Source of the DNA: Micrococcales bacterium
GTDB lineage: Bacteria > Actinomycetota > Actinomycetes > Actinomycetales > Microbacteriaceae
Direction of reading: 5' to 3'
NCBI GenBank assembly: GCA_024639965.1
Contig: JAHEGC010000007.1
Coordinates: forward strand, 1-51,014
Length of the DNA stretch: 51,014 nt
Shown: positions 19,392 to 28,520 of the stretch, piece after piece
Numbering within the stretch: the first letter of the stretch is position 1
How the letters are laid out: the number at the start of each line of letters is the position of its first letter
Made by a program: the position numbers and the translations under genes
The notes under the pieces: generated by a model
What the model saw: only the letters and a program-made list of their open reading frames with translations
What the model was told of the DNA's origin: nothing
Database searches by the model: none

Positions 19392-20096
19392 ATGACGACG
19401 CGCCGAGTTCTACTGAAACTTTCCGGTGAAGCGTTCGGAGGCGGAACCCTCGGGGTGAACCCCGATATCGTCAGCGGCATCGCCCGCGAAATCGCTGAGG
19501 CGGCGCAGACCGTTCAGGTCGCCATCGTCGTCGGTGGCGGCAACTTCTTCCGCGGTGCCGAACTGAGCCAACGCGGCATGGATCGCTCACGAGCCGACTA
19601 CATGGGAATGCTGGGAACCGTGATGAACGCCCTCGCGCTCCAGGACTTCCTCGAGCAGGCGGGACAGCCGGTCCGTGTCCAGTCGGCCATCGAGATGACA
19701 CAGGTCGCCGAGCCCTACATCCCGCTGCGCGCGATTCGCCACCTCGAAAAAGGTCGAGTCGTCATCTTCGGTGCCGGCGCGGGCCTTCCCTACTTCTCGA
19801 CCGATACCGTCGCCGCTCAACGCGCGCTCGAAATCGGCGCAACGGAGGTCCTCGTCGCCAAGAACGGTGTCGACGGCGTCTACGACGACGACCCCAAAAA
19901 GAACCCGGCCGCGTCCCTCATCGAGGCAATCACCTACTCCGACGCGCTCAAGCGCGGTCTCAAGGTTATCGACGCCACCGCGTTCGCGCTCTGCCGCGAC
20001 AACAACCTCCCGATGCGCGTCTTCGGAATGGAGCCCGGCGGAAACATCGCCAAGGCCCTTCGCGGTGAGCACATCGGCACGGTGGTCAGCAATTAG
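19392..20096 (+). CDS. pyrH: UMP kinase
   Basis: A 234-residue amino-acid-kinase-fold enzyme that phosphorylates UMP to UDP. Seen: [49 protein letters not shown] and [16 protein letters not shown]. Length is normal. It lies 95 bases after tsf, beyond the terminator, so it needs its own promoter; I see no convincing -35. In many bacteria frr follows directly, but here a transporter gene intervenes and begins inside the 3' end of pyrH. Confidence 0.97.
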   Translation: MTTRRVLLKLSGEAFGGGTLGVNPDIVSGIAREIAEAAQTVQVAIVVGGGNFFRGAELSQRGMDRSRADYMGMLGTVMNALALQDFLEQAGQPVRVQSAIEMTQVAEPYIPLRAIRHLEKGRVVIFGAGAGLPYFSTDTVAAQRALEIGATEVLVAKNGVDGVYDDDPKKNPAASLIEAITYSDALKRGLKVIDATAFALCRDNNLPMRVFGMEPGGNIAKALRGEHIGTVVSN

Positions 20097-20946
20097 CCCA
20101 ATCGTTTTCGCGCTCATCGCGGGCGGAGCGGTCGCCCACGCAAGTTGGAACCTCATCCTCAAGCACGTCGGGCAGTCCACGCCGGTGGTCCTGTGGTGGA
20201 TCAACGTGGTGGGTGCGGTTCTCATCGCACCGCTCGGAATCGCAACCTTCGCGGGCTCGCCCTTCGACCCATCCTGGATTGCCATCGCCGCAGTCTGCGG
20301 TGCTTTCGAGGTCATCTACTTCCTGTTGCTTCAGCGCGGATATCGCGACGGCGACGTATCGCTCGTCTACCCGTTGGCGCGAGGAACGGGTCCGACAATG
20401 TCTGTCGCGGGGGCGATAATCTTCCTCGGGGAGCGACCGTCCCTCGTCACGCTTGCCGGCGTCGCCGTGATCGTCGCGGGAATCGGGGTCATCTCGACGG
20501 CCGGGTCCCGTTCGGGTACCCGCGCACCGCTCAGTTCGGTGCTCTACGGGCTCGGTGTTGGGGTCATGATCGCGTGCTTCACCGTATGGGACGGGTGGGC
20601 GGTCAAGCACGTCGGTGTTCCGCCAATCGGGTACTTCTGGATGGCAATCGTCGTCCAGGCGATCCTCTTCACGCCCTTCGTTCTACGCGAACGCGGTGCG
20701 GTCGCGACCTTCCGCCGTCACCCCGTCGCCATCACCGCAATCGGGCTGCTCGGGCCGGCGTCGTACATGTTCGCGCTCACCGCGATCACACTGAGCTCCG
20801 TCACCCTCGTCGCCCCCGCTCGTGAGGTTTCCGTCATCCTCGTCGCACTCGGCGGAGCGTTCTTCTTCGGCGAAAAACACGTGGTCCAGCGCGTCATCGG
20901 TTCGGTTGTCGTCGTCGCGGGAGTCGCGTTGCTCGCCGTCGGCTGA
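20065..20946 (+). CDS. EamA/DMT-family permease (second copy)
   Basis: A membrane protein of about 293 residues with roughly ten helices and an internal repeat. Signature-like segments are [21 protein letters not shown] and [23 protein letters not shown]. Substrate unknown. Start choice is awkward: the nearest in-frame start codon before the first helix ([20 protein letters not shown]) is a GTG at 20065, 32 bases inside pyrH. The alternative is a rare ATT at about 20090. Translation is presumably coupled to pyrH. The gene separates pyrH from frr, which are adjacent in many genomes. Confidence 0.82.
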   Translation: MSTSARWSAISPIVFALIAGGAVAHASWNLILKHVGQSTPVVLWWINVVGAVLIAPLGIATFAGSPFDPSWIAIAAVCGAFEVIYFLLLQRGYRDGDVSLVYPLARGTGPTMSVAGAIIFLGERPSLVTLAGVAVIVAGIGVISTAGSRSGTRAPLSSVLYGLGVGVMIACFTVWDGWAVKHVGVPPIGYFWMAIVVQAILFTPFVLRERGAVATFRRHPVAITAIGLLGPASYMFALTAITLSSVTLVAPAREVSVILVALGGAFFFGEKHVVQRVIGSVVVVAGVALLAVG

Positions 20947-20956
20947 CGGCTAGACT
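20929..20956 (+). promoter_or_regulatory. Possible frr promoter
   Basis: TTGCTC (20929-20934), a 16-base spacer, then TAGACT (20951-20956), the same -10 hexamer as upstream of mnmA. The Shine-Dalgarno AGGAGG follows 13 bases later. It lies over the end of the preceding transporter gene. Confidence 0.4.
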
Positions 20957-20978
20957 CGCAGTAACACAGGAGGAAACC

Positions 20979-21533
20979 GTGATTGCCGAAACAATTGCCG
21001 AAGTGACCGAGAAGATGGCGAAGGCCGTCGATGTCATCAAGGACGATTTCCACACCGTTCGCACGGGCCGTGCGAACCCCGCATTGTTCCAAAAGATCTC
21101 GGTCGAGTACTACGGCACCCCGACCCCGCTCGCCCAACTCGCGAGCCTCCAGAACCCCGAGGCGCGCACGCTCATCATCACGCCCTACGACAAGGGCGCC
21201 CTCAAAGACATCGAGCGTGCGATTGTCAACTATCCCAACCTCGGCGCGACCCCAACCAATGACGGCAACATCATCCGTGTCACGATGCCGGAGATGACGG
21301 AAGATCGCCGCAAGGAATTCGTCAAGATCGTCCGTGCCAAGGCCGAAGATGGTCGCGTCGCGGTGCGCAACATTCGTCGCAAGGGAATCACCGACATTGA
21401 GGCTATCAAGTCGGATGTGAGCGAAGACGACGTGTCGCGCGCCGAGAAGGAAATCGACGCGTTGACGAAATCGCACATCGATTCGATCGACGATGCGCTC
21501 AAGAAGAAGGAAGCGGAGCTTCTCGAGGTCTAG
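20979..21533 (+). CDS. frr: Ribosome recycling factor
   Basis: A 184-residue two-domain factor that splits post-termination ribosomes with EF-G. The helical-bundle and hinge sequences are typical: [46 protein letters not shown] and the C-terminal helix ending LLEV. The GTG at 20979 is preceded by a perfect AGGAGG at eight bases. cdsA starts at the base after its stop. Confidence 0.97.
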   Translation: MIAETIAEVTEKMAKAVDVIKDDFHTVRTGRANPALFQKISVEYYGTPTPLAQLASLQNPEARTLIITPYDKGALKDIERAIVNYPNLGATPTNDGNIIRVTMPEMTEDRRKEFVKIVRAKAEDGRVAVRNIRRKGITDIEAIKSDVSEDDVSRAEKEIDALTKSHIDSIDDALKKKEAELLEV

Positions 21534-22394
21534 ATGTCCGAACTCGAGGACGCTATTCGCGACGCCGGCGCGGTGATCGAAGCCCGGACGGGGCGCAACC
21601 TCGTCGCGGCGGTGTTGATCGGCTGTGCGCTCGGTGCACTCTTCATCCTGAGTCTCGTTCTCGACAAGCACTGGTTCATGCCGTTCATGGCGGTTTTCAT
21701 CGGTTTCGGAACCTGGGAACTGGCGACCATCTCACGGACCGCGACGCGACACGTTCCCCGAATCCCGATTCTTCTCGCAGCACTCGCCATGATTCCCGCC
21801 GCGTTTTACTTCGGCGCCCTCGGTCAAATCCTCACTCTCGCGGGAGGAATCGCGTTCGTCGTGGTCTGGCACACGGTTCAACGCTGGTTTTCGCGCTCCC
21901 AGGTAACGGAGCGTGACGTCATCATGTCGGCGCTGACGCTCGCGTACGTGCCATTCCTCGCCTCGTTCGCGCTCATCATGGCGGCGCGCGACGGTGGCGA
22001 GTACTGGACTCTGGGCACCATGATCATCATCGCGAGCATCGACACGGGCGCTTACGCGACGGGGTTGCTGTTCGGCAAGACGCCGATGGCACCCAAGATT
22101 TCGCCGAAGAAGACTTGGGAGGGATTCGCGGGTTCGGTCGTTTTCGCGCTCACCGCTGGGGTCATCATCGCCCTCACCGCCGTTCACATCGACTGGTGGT
22201 GGGGACTCCTGTTCGGCGCAATCCTGGTCGCCACCGCAACCGTCGGTGACCTCATCGAATCGTTGATGAAGCGTGAATTGGGAACGAAGGACGCCTCGCA
22301 CTTCTTGCCCGGACACGGCGGTTTCCTCGACCGTCTCGATTCGGTTCTCCCGTCGATGTTCGTGGCGTCGGTGTTCGCCAGTCTTCTCGGGTAG
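21534..22394 (+). CDS. cdsA: Phosphatidate cytidylyltransferase
   Basis: A 286-residue membrane enzyme making CDP-diacylglycerol from phosphatidate and CTP, the branch point for phosphatidylinositol, phosphatidylglycerol and cardiolipin. About eight hydrophobic helices are seen. The family signature is near the C-terminus: ESLMKRELGTKDASHFLPGH followed by GGFLDRLDS. The N-terminal 35 residues are hydrophilic. The ATG directly follows the frr stop, as in many actinobacteria. Confidence 0.95.
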   Translation: MSELEDAIRDAGAVIEARTGRNLVAAVLIGCALGALFILSLVLDKHWFMPFMAVFIGFGTWELATISRTATRHVPRIPILLAALAMIPAAFYFGALGQILTLAGGIAFVVVWHTVQRWFSRSQVTERDVIMSALTLAYVPFLASFALIMAARDGGEYWTLGTMIIIASIDTGAYATGLLFGKTPMAPKISPKKTWEGFAGSVVFALTAGVIIALTAVHIDWWWGLLFGAILVATATVGDLIESLMKRELGTKDASHFLPGHGGFLDRLDSVLPSMFVASVFASLLG

Positions 22395-22408
22395 GGCAGA
22401 ATAGAGGG

Positions 22409-22933
22409 GTGACCTTCCCCCGTGTAACTTCCCCCGCCCGCGGCTATGACGCCGACGCCGTCGATTCGTTCCTCAAGCGCGCATCCGATGTAGGCCAGGG
22501 GCTCACGAGCGCCGAAATTCGCGGCGCGAATTTCCCCGTGGCAAAGGGCGGTTACAGCATCACCGAGGTCGACTCGGCGCTCGATCGCCTCGAGGACACC
22601 GTTGCGGACAACGAACGACGTGAGTTGGTACAGCGGGTCGGAAACGATGCCGCAACCGCCGAATCCCGTGAACTTGCCCAGACAATTCTCGATCGCGTCG
22701 CGCGTCCGCGCGGTCGCCGTTTCCGCCGAGCGAAAATTTTCGTCTACGGCTACAACCGCAACGACGTCGACGATTTCGCCGATCGAATTCGCGGTTTTTA
22801 CACCGACGGACAGTCGCTGTCGCGCGCTGATATTCGTGCGGTGACGTTCCGTCCCCAGGTGGGTGGGTACGACGAGGCACAGGTCGACGCAGTACTAGAC
22901 GAACTCGTGCGCGTCATGCTCGCTGCGAGATAG
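22409..22933 (+). CDS. DivIVA-domain protein with two repeats
   Basis: A 174-residue protein with two related halves. Each contains a DivIVA-like motif: RGYDADAVDSFL then GGYSITEVDSALDRLED, and YGYNRNDVDDFADRI then GGYDEAQVDAVLDELV. It matches the small DivIVA-domain family of actinobacteria rather than full-length Wag31, lacking a long coiled coil. A role at the cell pole or septum is inference. The GTG start has CAGAAT ending six bases upstream, so it may be leaderless. The stop shares its last base with the next start (TAGTG). Confidence 0.75.
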   Translation: MTFPRVTSPARGYDADAVDSFLKRASDVGQGLTSAEIRGANFPVAKGGYSITEVDSALDRLEDTVADNERRELVQRVGNDAATAESRELAQTILDRVARPRGRRFRRAKIFVYGYNRNDVDDFADRIRGFYTDGQSLSRADIRAVTFRPQVGGYDEAQVDAVLDELVRVMLAAR

Positions 22934-23469
22934 TGGCGGATCGGCTCAACCCGAATTCCCGCCCCGGCATCACCGTCGCCGCGTTGGTGGGGATTGCCAT
23001 TCTGTTGTTCGGCCCCGTCATCGGGCCGTTCACGTCGTACGAGTTCGGTTTCGCGGGAACCCGGGGGGACGAACAGTCGTTCACCAACGAAGATTCCCGG
23101 CACATTTCCATCGCGAGGGACAGTTGGTCGCTGACGTCAGGTTTCTTTGTCGCGGGGTCGGCCGAGGTCAAGGCCGCGCAGGAATACGCACGCAAGCGGC
23201 TCGTCTCCAAAGGTTTCGACGACGCGGAATTCCAATGTCTCGTCGACCTGTGGGATCGCGAATCGAAGTGGAATCTCCGCGCCGAGAACGCTGAAAGCGG
23301 CGCGTACGGAATCCCGCAGGCTCTTCCCGGTAAAAAAATGGCGGTCTTCGGCGATGACTGGGAGACCAACTTCACCACTCAGATCAAGTGGGGAATCTCG
23401 TACATCACTGACCGTTACGAAACGCCGTGCAACGCTTGGCAGCATTCGGAAGAAACCGGTTGGTACTGA
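22933..23469 (+). CDS. Membrane-anchored lysozyme-fold (SLT-like) protein
   Basis: A 178-residue protein with one N-terminal transmembrane segment (residues 13-34) and an exported C-terminal domain. The segment FQCLVDLWDRESKWNLRAEN followed by SGAYGIPQALPG resembles the catalytic region of transglycosylase/lysozyme-like and aggregation-promoting-factor proteins; E110 is the candidate catalytic acid. C102 and C166 could form a disulfide. Cleavage of peptidoglycan is inferred from fold only. The start overlaps the preceding stop by one base and the next gene overlaps by one, so the genes are coupled. Confidence 0.75.
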   Translation: MADRLNPNSRPGITVAALVGIAILLFGPVIGPFTSYEFGFAGTRGDEQSFTNEDSRHISIARDSWSLTSGFFVAGSAEVKAAQEYARKRLVSKGFDDAEFQCLVDLWDRESKWNLRAENAESGAYGIPQALPGKKMAVFGDDWETNFTTQIKWGISYITDRYETPCNAWQHSEETGWY

Positions 23470-23750
23470 TGGGCCGACGAAATCGACCGAAACGCGATGA
23501 GGCTGAGCCACTCAATCTCACTCGTGCGACGGGCGGCCGCCGCCTCGAAACCAAACGCGGCGAGTCGTGGATAGTCCAGGACATCACCGAACTGCGCGCG
23601 ACCAAGGAGTACCAATGCCCGGGTTGCGTCGTCCCCATCGCCGAGGGGGTTGCACACGTCGTCGTCTGGCACGAAGAGGGCATGTTCGGTGCCGATGCCG
23701 CGGTGCGGGATCGTCGCCATTGGCACACGTCGTGCTGGAAGAGGTCGTAG
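23469..23750 (+). CDS. Small zinc-ribbon-like protein
   Basis: A 93-residue basic protein, too small to be an enzyme. A CxxC pair (YQCPGCVVPI) and a late HWHTSCW give a plausible four-ligand zinc site (C-x2-C...H-x3-C). Similar short actinobacterial proteins are often labelled ATP/GTP-binding, a label for which I see no P-loop. Function unknown. The ATG overlaps the previous stop (TGATG) and the next gene starts at the base after its stop. Confidence 0.72.
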   Translation: MGRRNRPKRDEAEPLNLTRATGGRRLETKRGESWIVQDITELRATKEYQCPGCVVPIAEGVAHVVVWHEEGMFGADAAVRDRRHWHTSCWKRS

Positions 23751-24464
23751 ATGTCCGAAATTCTCAGCTCAACGGAACTGCCCGCGATTCGTCGCGAGGT
23801 CGAGCTCCACACCGCGGACGGTCTGGTTCTCGTCGGTGAGCTTGCTCTTCCCGAGACCGGAACTCCCGCCGGCACCATAGTGTTCCTCCACCCCCTGCCG
23901 ACGGCGGGCGGGTACATGGATTCCCACATCATTCGCAAGGCGGCGAATCGACTGCCCGCGCTGGCCAACCTCGCGGTCCTGCGCTTCAACTTCCGCGGAG
24001 CCTCGTCGCCACGAGGGACCTCCGAAGGGTCGTTCGGCCACGGAGTGGAGGAGAGATTCGATCTCGACGCCGCGCTCCGCTTCGTTCGCGAGAACGGTTT
24101 GCCGACCCCGTGGGTCGTGGGCTGGTCGTTCGGTACCGAGGTAGCGCTCAACCACGCGCTCGAACACGACGTCGCCGGGCTCATCCTGCTCGCCCCGCCC
24201 CTGCACCGAACGACGGCCGAGACGCTCGCGAAGTGGAACGATCGCACCGAAATCCCGATCCTTGCGCTAATCCCCGAGCATGACGATTATCTGCAAGCGC
24301 CCGAAGCACGTGAACGGTTCTCTGCCGTGCCGCATGTCGAGGTCGTCGAGGTGGAAGAAGGCAAGCATTTGTGGGTCGGTGAAAAGCAGACCTATCGTGT
24401 CCTCACCGAAATCGTTAAGCGCATCAACCCGACCGCGCTACCGCTTCCGACGGAATTCCCCTAG
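23751..24464 (+). CDS. Alpha/beta hydrolase
   Basis: A 237-residue serine hydrolase-fold protein of the YtfP/KynB-like small hydrolase type. The nucleophile elbow is GWSFGT (Ser near residue 127). Candidate Asp is in PEHDDYLQ and His in GKHLWVG. The oxyanion-side motif HPLPTAGGYMDSHI and RFNFRGASSPRG are typical. Substrate unknown. It ends the four-gene overlapping run from 22409. Its TAG stop lies within the palindrome CTAG (24461-24464), which is also the stop of the opposite-strand gene. Confidence 0.85.
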   Translation: MSEILSSTELPAIRREVELHTADGLVLVGELALPETGTPAGTIVFLHPLPTAGGYMDSHIIRKAANRLPALANLAVLRFNFRGASSPRGTSEGSFGHGVEERFDLDAALRFVRENGLPTPWVVGWSFGTEVALNHALEHDVAGLILLAPPLHRTTAETLAKWNDRTEIPILALIPEHDDYLQAPEARERFSAVPHVEVVEVEEGKHLWVGEKQTYRVLTEIVKRINPTALPLPTEFP

Positions 24465-25522
24465 CGGAGTTCTTGCGCGGGCACGACGACCTGCCGCAAA
24501 ATGATGAGCGCCGACGCGGCACAAGGGATCGCGACGATCGCTCCGAGAACGCCCATGAGTGCGCCGCCCGCGAGTGCAGCGATGATGACGAGTACTCCGG
24601 GAACCTTCACTGCGCGATTCATGATCATCGGTCCGATGACGTACGCCTCGATCTGCATGTAGACGAGGTAGTAGATCGCCACCCAGAGCGTGGTGTTGGG
24701 ATGGGTGGGGTCGACGAGCCACTGCGTCGCGACGATGATGATGGACCCGGTGACGGTCCCGACGAGAGGAAGTAGCGAGAACATCATGGCGATGAGGGCG
24801 AATAGCGCGGGGTATTTTGCGCCGAGGAGCGACATCGCGAGAAAGGAGAGCACACCGTTGGCGAGCCCTTGCGAGCCCTGGCCGATGACGTACTTGCCAA
24901 TCGCCTCGACCACCTGGTCGGCGATGTGAATGAAGTTCTCCCGCTTCGACGCGGGCACGAGCGTGTAGCCGGCGCGCTTGATGGCGGGGAGAGAAATGAC
25001 TAAATAAATCGTGAGCATGAGCGTGAGGAACGCTCCGAGCAGTGCGCTGGCAAACCCGGCTCCCACCGACAGCACGCCTCCGCCAATATTGGCGAGATTG
25101 GCGGGGTCGGAGAGGAAGGCGATGATTGCGTCGATGGTGGCTTGCAGGTCGAGTGTGCTCGGCGGAATCACGGCTTGGATCGCCGTGATCATTTCACCGA
25201 GCGAATGGTAAGACGTGAGGAACGCGAGCACCGAGTTGTAGAGGTTGGTGGTCTGTTCGACGATGACGGGCGCGATCGCGAAGACGAAGCCGACGAACAA
25301 ACCGATTACCGCCAGAACGACGATGAGAATGGCGAGCGGTCGAGGCACCTTGCGGGCTTCGAGCGCTCGCACGATCGGGTCGAGCCCGAGAGCAAGGAAG
25401 AACGCAAAACCGACGTACGTGATGACGGTTGCGAGTGTCGTCAGCGCCGAGCCAATGAGGAGCGCTGTGAGAACGCCCAGTCCGCCGAGGAGACCGAACC
25501 GAAACGCCCCGTTGATGGTCAT
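24461..25522 (-). CDS. AI-2E family transporter (permease)
   Basis: A 353-residue membrane protein of the AI-2E/PerM/UPF0118 family, with about eight helices and the family's long loop in the first half. Typical stretches: YVGFAFFLALGLDPIVRALE near the N-terminus and LIAMMFSLLPLVGTVTGSII near the C-terminus. Members include Na+/H+ antiporters and quorum-signal exporters, so the name does not establish AI-2 transport. The ATG start overlaps the upstream coiled-coil gene by four bases (ATGA), so the two form an operon. Confidence 0.9.
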   Translation of the reverse strand: MTINGAFRFGLLGGLGVLTALLIGSALTTLATVITYVGFAFFLALGLDPIVRALEARKVPRPLAILIVVLAVIGLFVGFVFAIAPVIVEQTTNLYNSVLAFLTSYHSLGEMITAIQAVIPPSTLDLQATIDAIIAFLSDPANLANIGGGVLSVGAGFASALLGAFLTLMLTIYLVISLPAIKRAGYTLVPASKRENFIHIADQVVEAIGKYVIGQGSQGLANGVLSFLAMSLLGAKYPALFALIAMMFSLLPLVGTVTGSIIIVATQWLVDPTHPNTTLWVAIYYLVYMQIEAYVIGPMIMNRAVKVPGVLVIIAALAGGALMGVLGAIVAIPCAASALIILRQVVVPAQELR

Positions 25523-26622
25523 GAGCTGGACTTCGTGGCCCTCGGCTTGCCCGGCACGAGCGACTTCGCCGCGACGGCAACCGCCTTGTTCAAATCGCCG
25601 ATGTACGCGGCGATCGCATCGCGTTCCGCGGTAATTTCGGCGAGACGCTTCTGCGCGTCGTCGAACGCTTGCTTCGCTTCGGCGCGGGCGGAGGAAACAA
25701 TCTGCTTCGCTTTGGCGGTTGCGGCATCGATGGTCGAGCGTGCGGCCTCTTTCGACTCCACAATCGCCATCTCGCGAATTTTTTGAACCTCGGGCTCGAG
25801 TCGGTTGTATTCCTTTTTGAGTTGAGTGAGGTCCTTCTGGATGCGGGCGTACTCGTCGCTCGCTTGCTTGAAGTAGGCCTCATTCTGCGCGACGATGTCG
25901 GCATGCGCTTCAAGCGCTTTCTGCTCCTCTTCGTGGCGTCGAGCGGTTACCTCGGCGATGAGGTCAAGTTTCTGTCGGTCAGCTTCGGCAACGAGTCGCG
26001 TGATTTCGGCACGCGCTTCGTGCGCTTCGCGATCGAGAACGAGGCGCTGCTCCGCTACCTCACGCTCAAACTGAGCGCGCTTCTCGGCGATTTCGCGCTG
26101 CAGAGTGGCGCGCTGGGTCGCAGCTTCGGTTGCCGCCGCACCACGCATGCGCGTCGATTCGCGCACGGCTTCGGCGCGGAGCGTCTCTACATCTTTCTCG
26201 GCAATTGCAGTGATGTTCTCCGCGTCGATTCGCGCAGCACTGGTTTCGTATTGCGCCTTCTCTTCCGCGGAAGCGATGAGGGCGTCGGCACGCGCGGTGG
26301 CATCGGCGATAATGCTGTCGGCTTCAATGCGTGCATCCGCAATGGTTCGCTGGGCTTCGATGTCGGCTTTAGCAATGAGAACGGTCGCCTGCTCTTCGGA
26401 GGTGCGAAGAACCATCTCGAGTTTGGTGCCGAGACCCGAATACGTGGGGGCTTCGCCCTCCTGCAAACCCTTCTTGCCGCCGAGGCGGGCGAGCTCGGTC
26501 GCGAGTTCGTTGCGTTCGGTTGTTGCTGCGATGATCTCGCGTCGCAACGTCGCAATCGTCTTGTCGACGTCTTCTCGCGCGTATCCGCGCATGACGATGG
26601 GGAATTGACCCTCAGCAGCCAC
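25519..26622 (-). CDS. DivIVA-like coiled-coil protein
   Basis: A 367-residue protein that is almost entirely charged coiled coil (about residues 25-345; Ala, Glu, Arg and Lys rich). It is preceded by a short DivIVA-like N-terminus (FPIVMRGYAREDVDKTIATL) and ends in a basic KPRATKSSS tail. Such proteins act as scaffolds at poles or septa in actinobacteria (Scy, FilP or Wag31 relatives); which one cannot be told. The GTG start has a strong AAGGAGG. It leads the operon with the AI-2E permease. Confidence 0.78.
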   Translation of the reverse strand: MAAEGQFPIVMRGYAREDVDKTIATLRREIIAATTERNELATELARLGGKKGLQEGEAPTYSGLGTKLEMVLRTSEEQATVLIAKADIEAQRTIADARIEADSIIADATARADALIASAEEKAQYETSAARIDAENITAIAEKDVETLRAEAVRESTRMRGAAATEAATQRATLQREIAEKRAQFEREVAEQRLVLDREAHEARAEITRLVAEADRQKLDLIAEVTARRHEEEQKALEAHADIVAQNEAYFKQASDEYARIQKDLTQLKKEYNRLEPEVQKIREMAIVESKEAARSTIDAATAKAKQIVSSARAEAKQAFDDAQKRLAEITAERDAIAAYIGDLNKAVAVAAKSLVPGKPRATKSSS

Positions 26623-26646
26623 GGGACCTCCTTGAAGTGAAACTCC

Positions 26647-26712
26647 AGTTTAGTCGGGGCCACGATGAGCGCCCAACCCGCAGAGAATTTCTTGGGAACG
26701 GTCGGCTAAACT
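26647..26712. promoter_or_regulatory. Divergent promoter pair
   Basis: Two copies of TAAACTGG face outward: on the minus strand the TAAACT hexamer at 26652-26647 (TTGGGC 18 bases upstream) for the coiled-coil gene, and on the plus strand 26707-26712 for the gene at 26739. The plus-strand -35 is not evident. Confidence 0.4.
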
Positions 26713-26738
26713 GGCGCTTTGCCGGTGAAGGGAGCGTC

Positions 26739-28517
26739 GTGCGGTTCATTATTTCCGTCGTTCTGTTCGCAGTGGCGGCCGTCATGGTCGGAGCGGGTGT
26801 TCTGATCCACAGCGTTTTCCTTCCGCCCAACACGCTCACTCAAAAGCTCGACATGAAGGATCCCGCTCCGTACGTGCTCGTTGAGGCCGCAGCGCTCAAC
26901 AAGATTTCCACTCGCCAGCGCATCTCCGTTGTCGGCGGCGCCGAAGGCACGACGTACACGACGTCAGGTCCTGTCGCGACGCCGACTCTCGTTCCCGAGC
27001 CGTCGACCAGCACCGACGCCGTTATTGCGTGGGGGCGCAAATCCGATGTCGAGGGGTTTCTCCAGGGGATGCCCTACGACATGGTTTCGGTTGACAGCGA
27101 GACGGGCGAACTGACGGTCACGCGCGTTGACGGGATCGACACGAATTCTCCCAACCCGTTCGGCTCCGATATGTGGATCCAACAGGCGACGGGTTCCGGT
27201 CTGGTGGAAGAGGATGTTCAAATGTCGCAGGGTGGGATGCTCCTCATCGCAACGGATGGGACCCTTCCAGCGCCGAAGCAAATCACCATCACCTGGCAGA
27301 TGAACATCGACGAGACGGTGCCGCGAAACCTCGTGTACGGCGGACTCGGAATCGGCCTCGCCGGGGCGATTTTGTTCTTGCTTGGCTGGTGGTCGGAGCG
27401 CCGACAGCGTCGTCACCGTCAGGGGCGCATGCCCAGGCCCCCGCGCGCACCTCGCTGGCGTCCGCGTCGCGGTTCTCAATCAAGTCCGCGACGCACTCGT
27501 CGCGGCCGCCACGCACTCGGATTCGTCGCCATGTCAACGCTCGTTCCGACGCTGCTCTCCGGCTGTTCGCTCGTTCCGAGTTTCACCCCCGGCCCAGTCC
27601 CCACCGCGCGTGCGGCGGCGCGAAGTGTCGCCGTCTCGCCCGAACAGTTCGACCAAATCTTCGCCTCCATTCAAGAGACACTTGCGAGCGCCGACGAGAA
27701 CCATTCCGCCGACGATGTCGCCACGCGTCTTGCTGGGGCGGCTCTTCGGTTCCGATCGGCACAGTATCGACTCCTTGATGCGGGAAAGAACCTCGCGACG
27801 CTGTTTTCGATCCCCAATGGAACCGTCCGACTTCTGCTGCCGCAGCGCACCAACGAGTGGCCACGGTCGGTGTTCGCGATCATCGACAACCCCGACGACA
27901 AGGAAGCGCCGTCCGTCGCGATCATGATGACGCAGCCGTCCGCCCGCGAGAACTACAAACTCGTCTACTCCGTGGCGCTCGAACCGGGTGTGCAGATTCC
28001 TTCGGTCGCTGCAGCCGGCCAGGGTGCTGCTGTGCTCTACGGCGAAACCGAACTTCTCGCCGTCACCCCACAGCAGGCGGGGGAGCGGTACGGGGATTTG
28101 TTGCTCAACGGGGATGCCTCGCCTTATGTGAAGGATTTCGCCGCCGACTCCCTCCAGAAGCAAATCGGCGCTGAGGCGAAAGCCAAGCGGGCCAAGGCGC
28201 TCGGCTCCACCGCGAAGTTCTCGTGGACCGAAACAGTCGTGCCCGACCCGCCCCTCGTCTTCGTCACGACGGATGCGGGTGCAATCGTCGCGGTGACGAT
28301 CGAGGAATCCGAACTCGTCAAGCCGGCGAAATCGGGCTCAGCGATCACGGCGACGGGAGCCGTCAAAGCCCTCCTCGGCACGTCGACATCGATGAAGGGC
28401 ATCAAGGCGAGCTATCAATATCAGCTCCTTCTCTATGTCCCTGCGCTGGGATCGCTAGAGAAGATTCGCCTGCTCGGTTACTCCTACGCCCTCACGGACG
28501 CCAAAAAGCTCGACTAG
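26739..28517 (+). CDS. Unrecognised multi-domain membrane protein
   Basis: I do not recognise this 592-residue protein. Seen: an N-terminal transmembrane segment (3-28), an exported Thr/Pro-containing region (29-195), a second segment (198-218), a very basic cytoplasmic stretch (220-258, about 18 Arg), a third hydrophobic stretch ending in a perfect lipobox LSGC with Cys276, and a second exported region (277-592) of about 315 residues with no familiar motif. The layout looks like a membrane protein fused to a lipoprotein. An internal ATG at 27532 could start a separate lipoprotein, but the frame is continuous. The GTG start follows GGAG. Confidence 0.7.
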   Translation: MRFIISVVLFAVAAVMVGAGVLIHSVFLPPNTLTQKLDMKDPAPYVLVEAAALNKISTRQRISVVGGAEGTTYTTSGPVATPTLVPEPSTSTDAVIAWGRKSDVEGFLQGMPYDMVSVDSETGELTVTRVDGIDTNSPNPFGSDMWIQQATGSGLVEEDVQMSQGGMLLIATDGTLPAPKQITITWQMNIDETVPRNLVYGGLGIGLAGAILFLLGWWSERRQRRHRQGRMPRPPRAPRWRPRRGSQSSPRRTRRGRHALGFVAMSTLVPTLLSGCSLVPSFTPGPVPTARAAARSVAVSPEQFDQIFASIQETLASADENHSADDVATRLAGAALRFRSAQYRLLDAGKNLATLFSIPNGTVRLLLPQRTNEWPRSVFAIIDNPDDKEAPSVAIMMTQPSARENYKLVYSVALEPGVQIPSVAAAGQGAAVLYGETELLAVTPQQAGERYGDLLLNGDASPYVKDFAADSLQKQIGAEAKAKRAKALGSTAKFSWTETVVPDPPLVFVTTDAGAIVAVTIEESELVKPAKSGSAITATGAVKALLGTSTSMKGIKASYQYQLLLYVPALGSLEKIRLLGYSYALTDAKKLD

Positions 28518-28520
28518 GAG

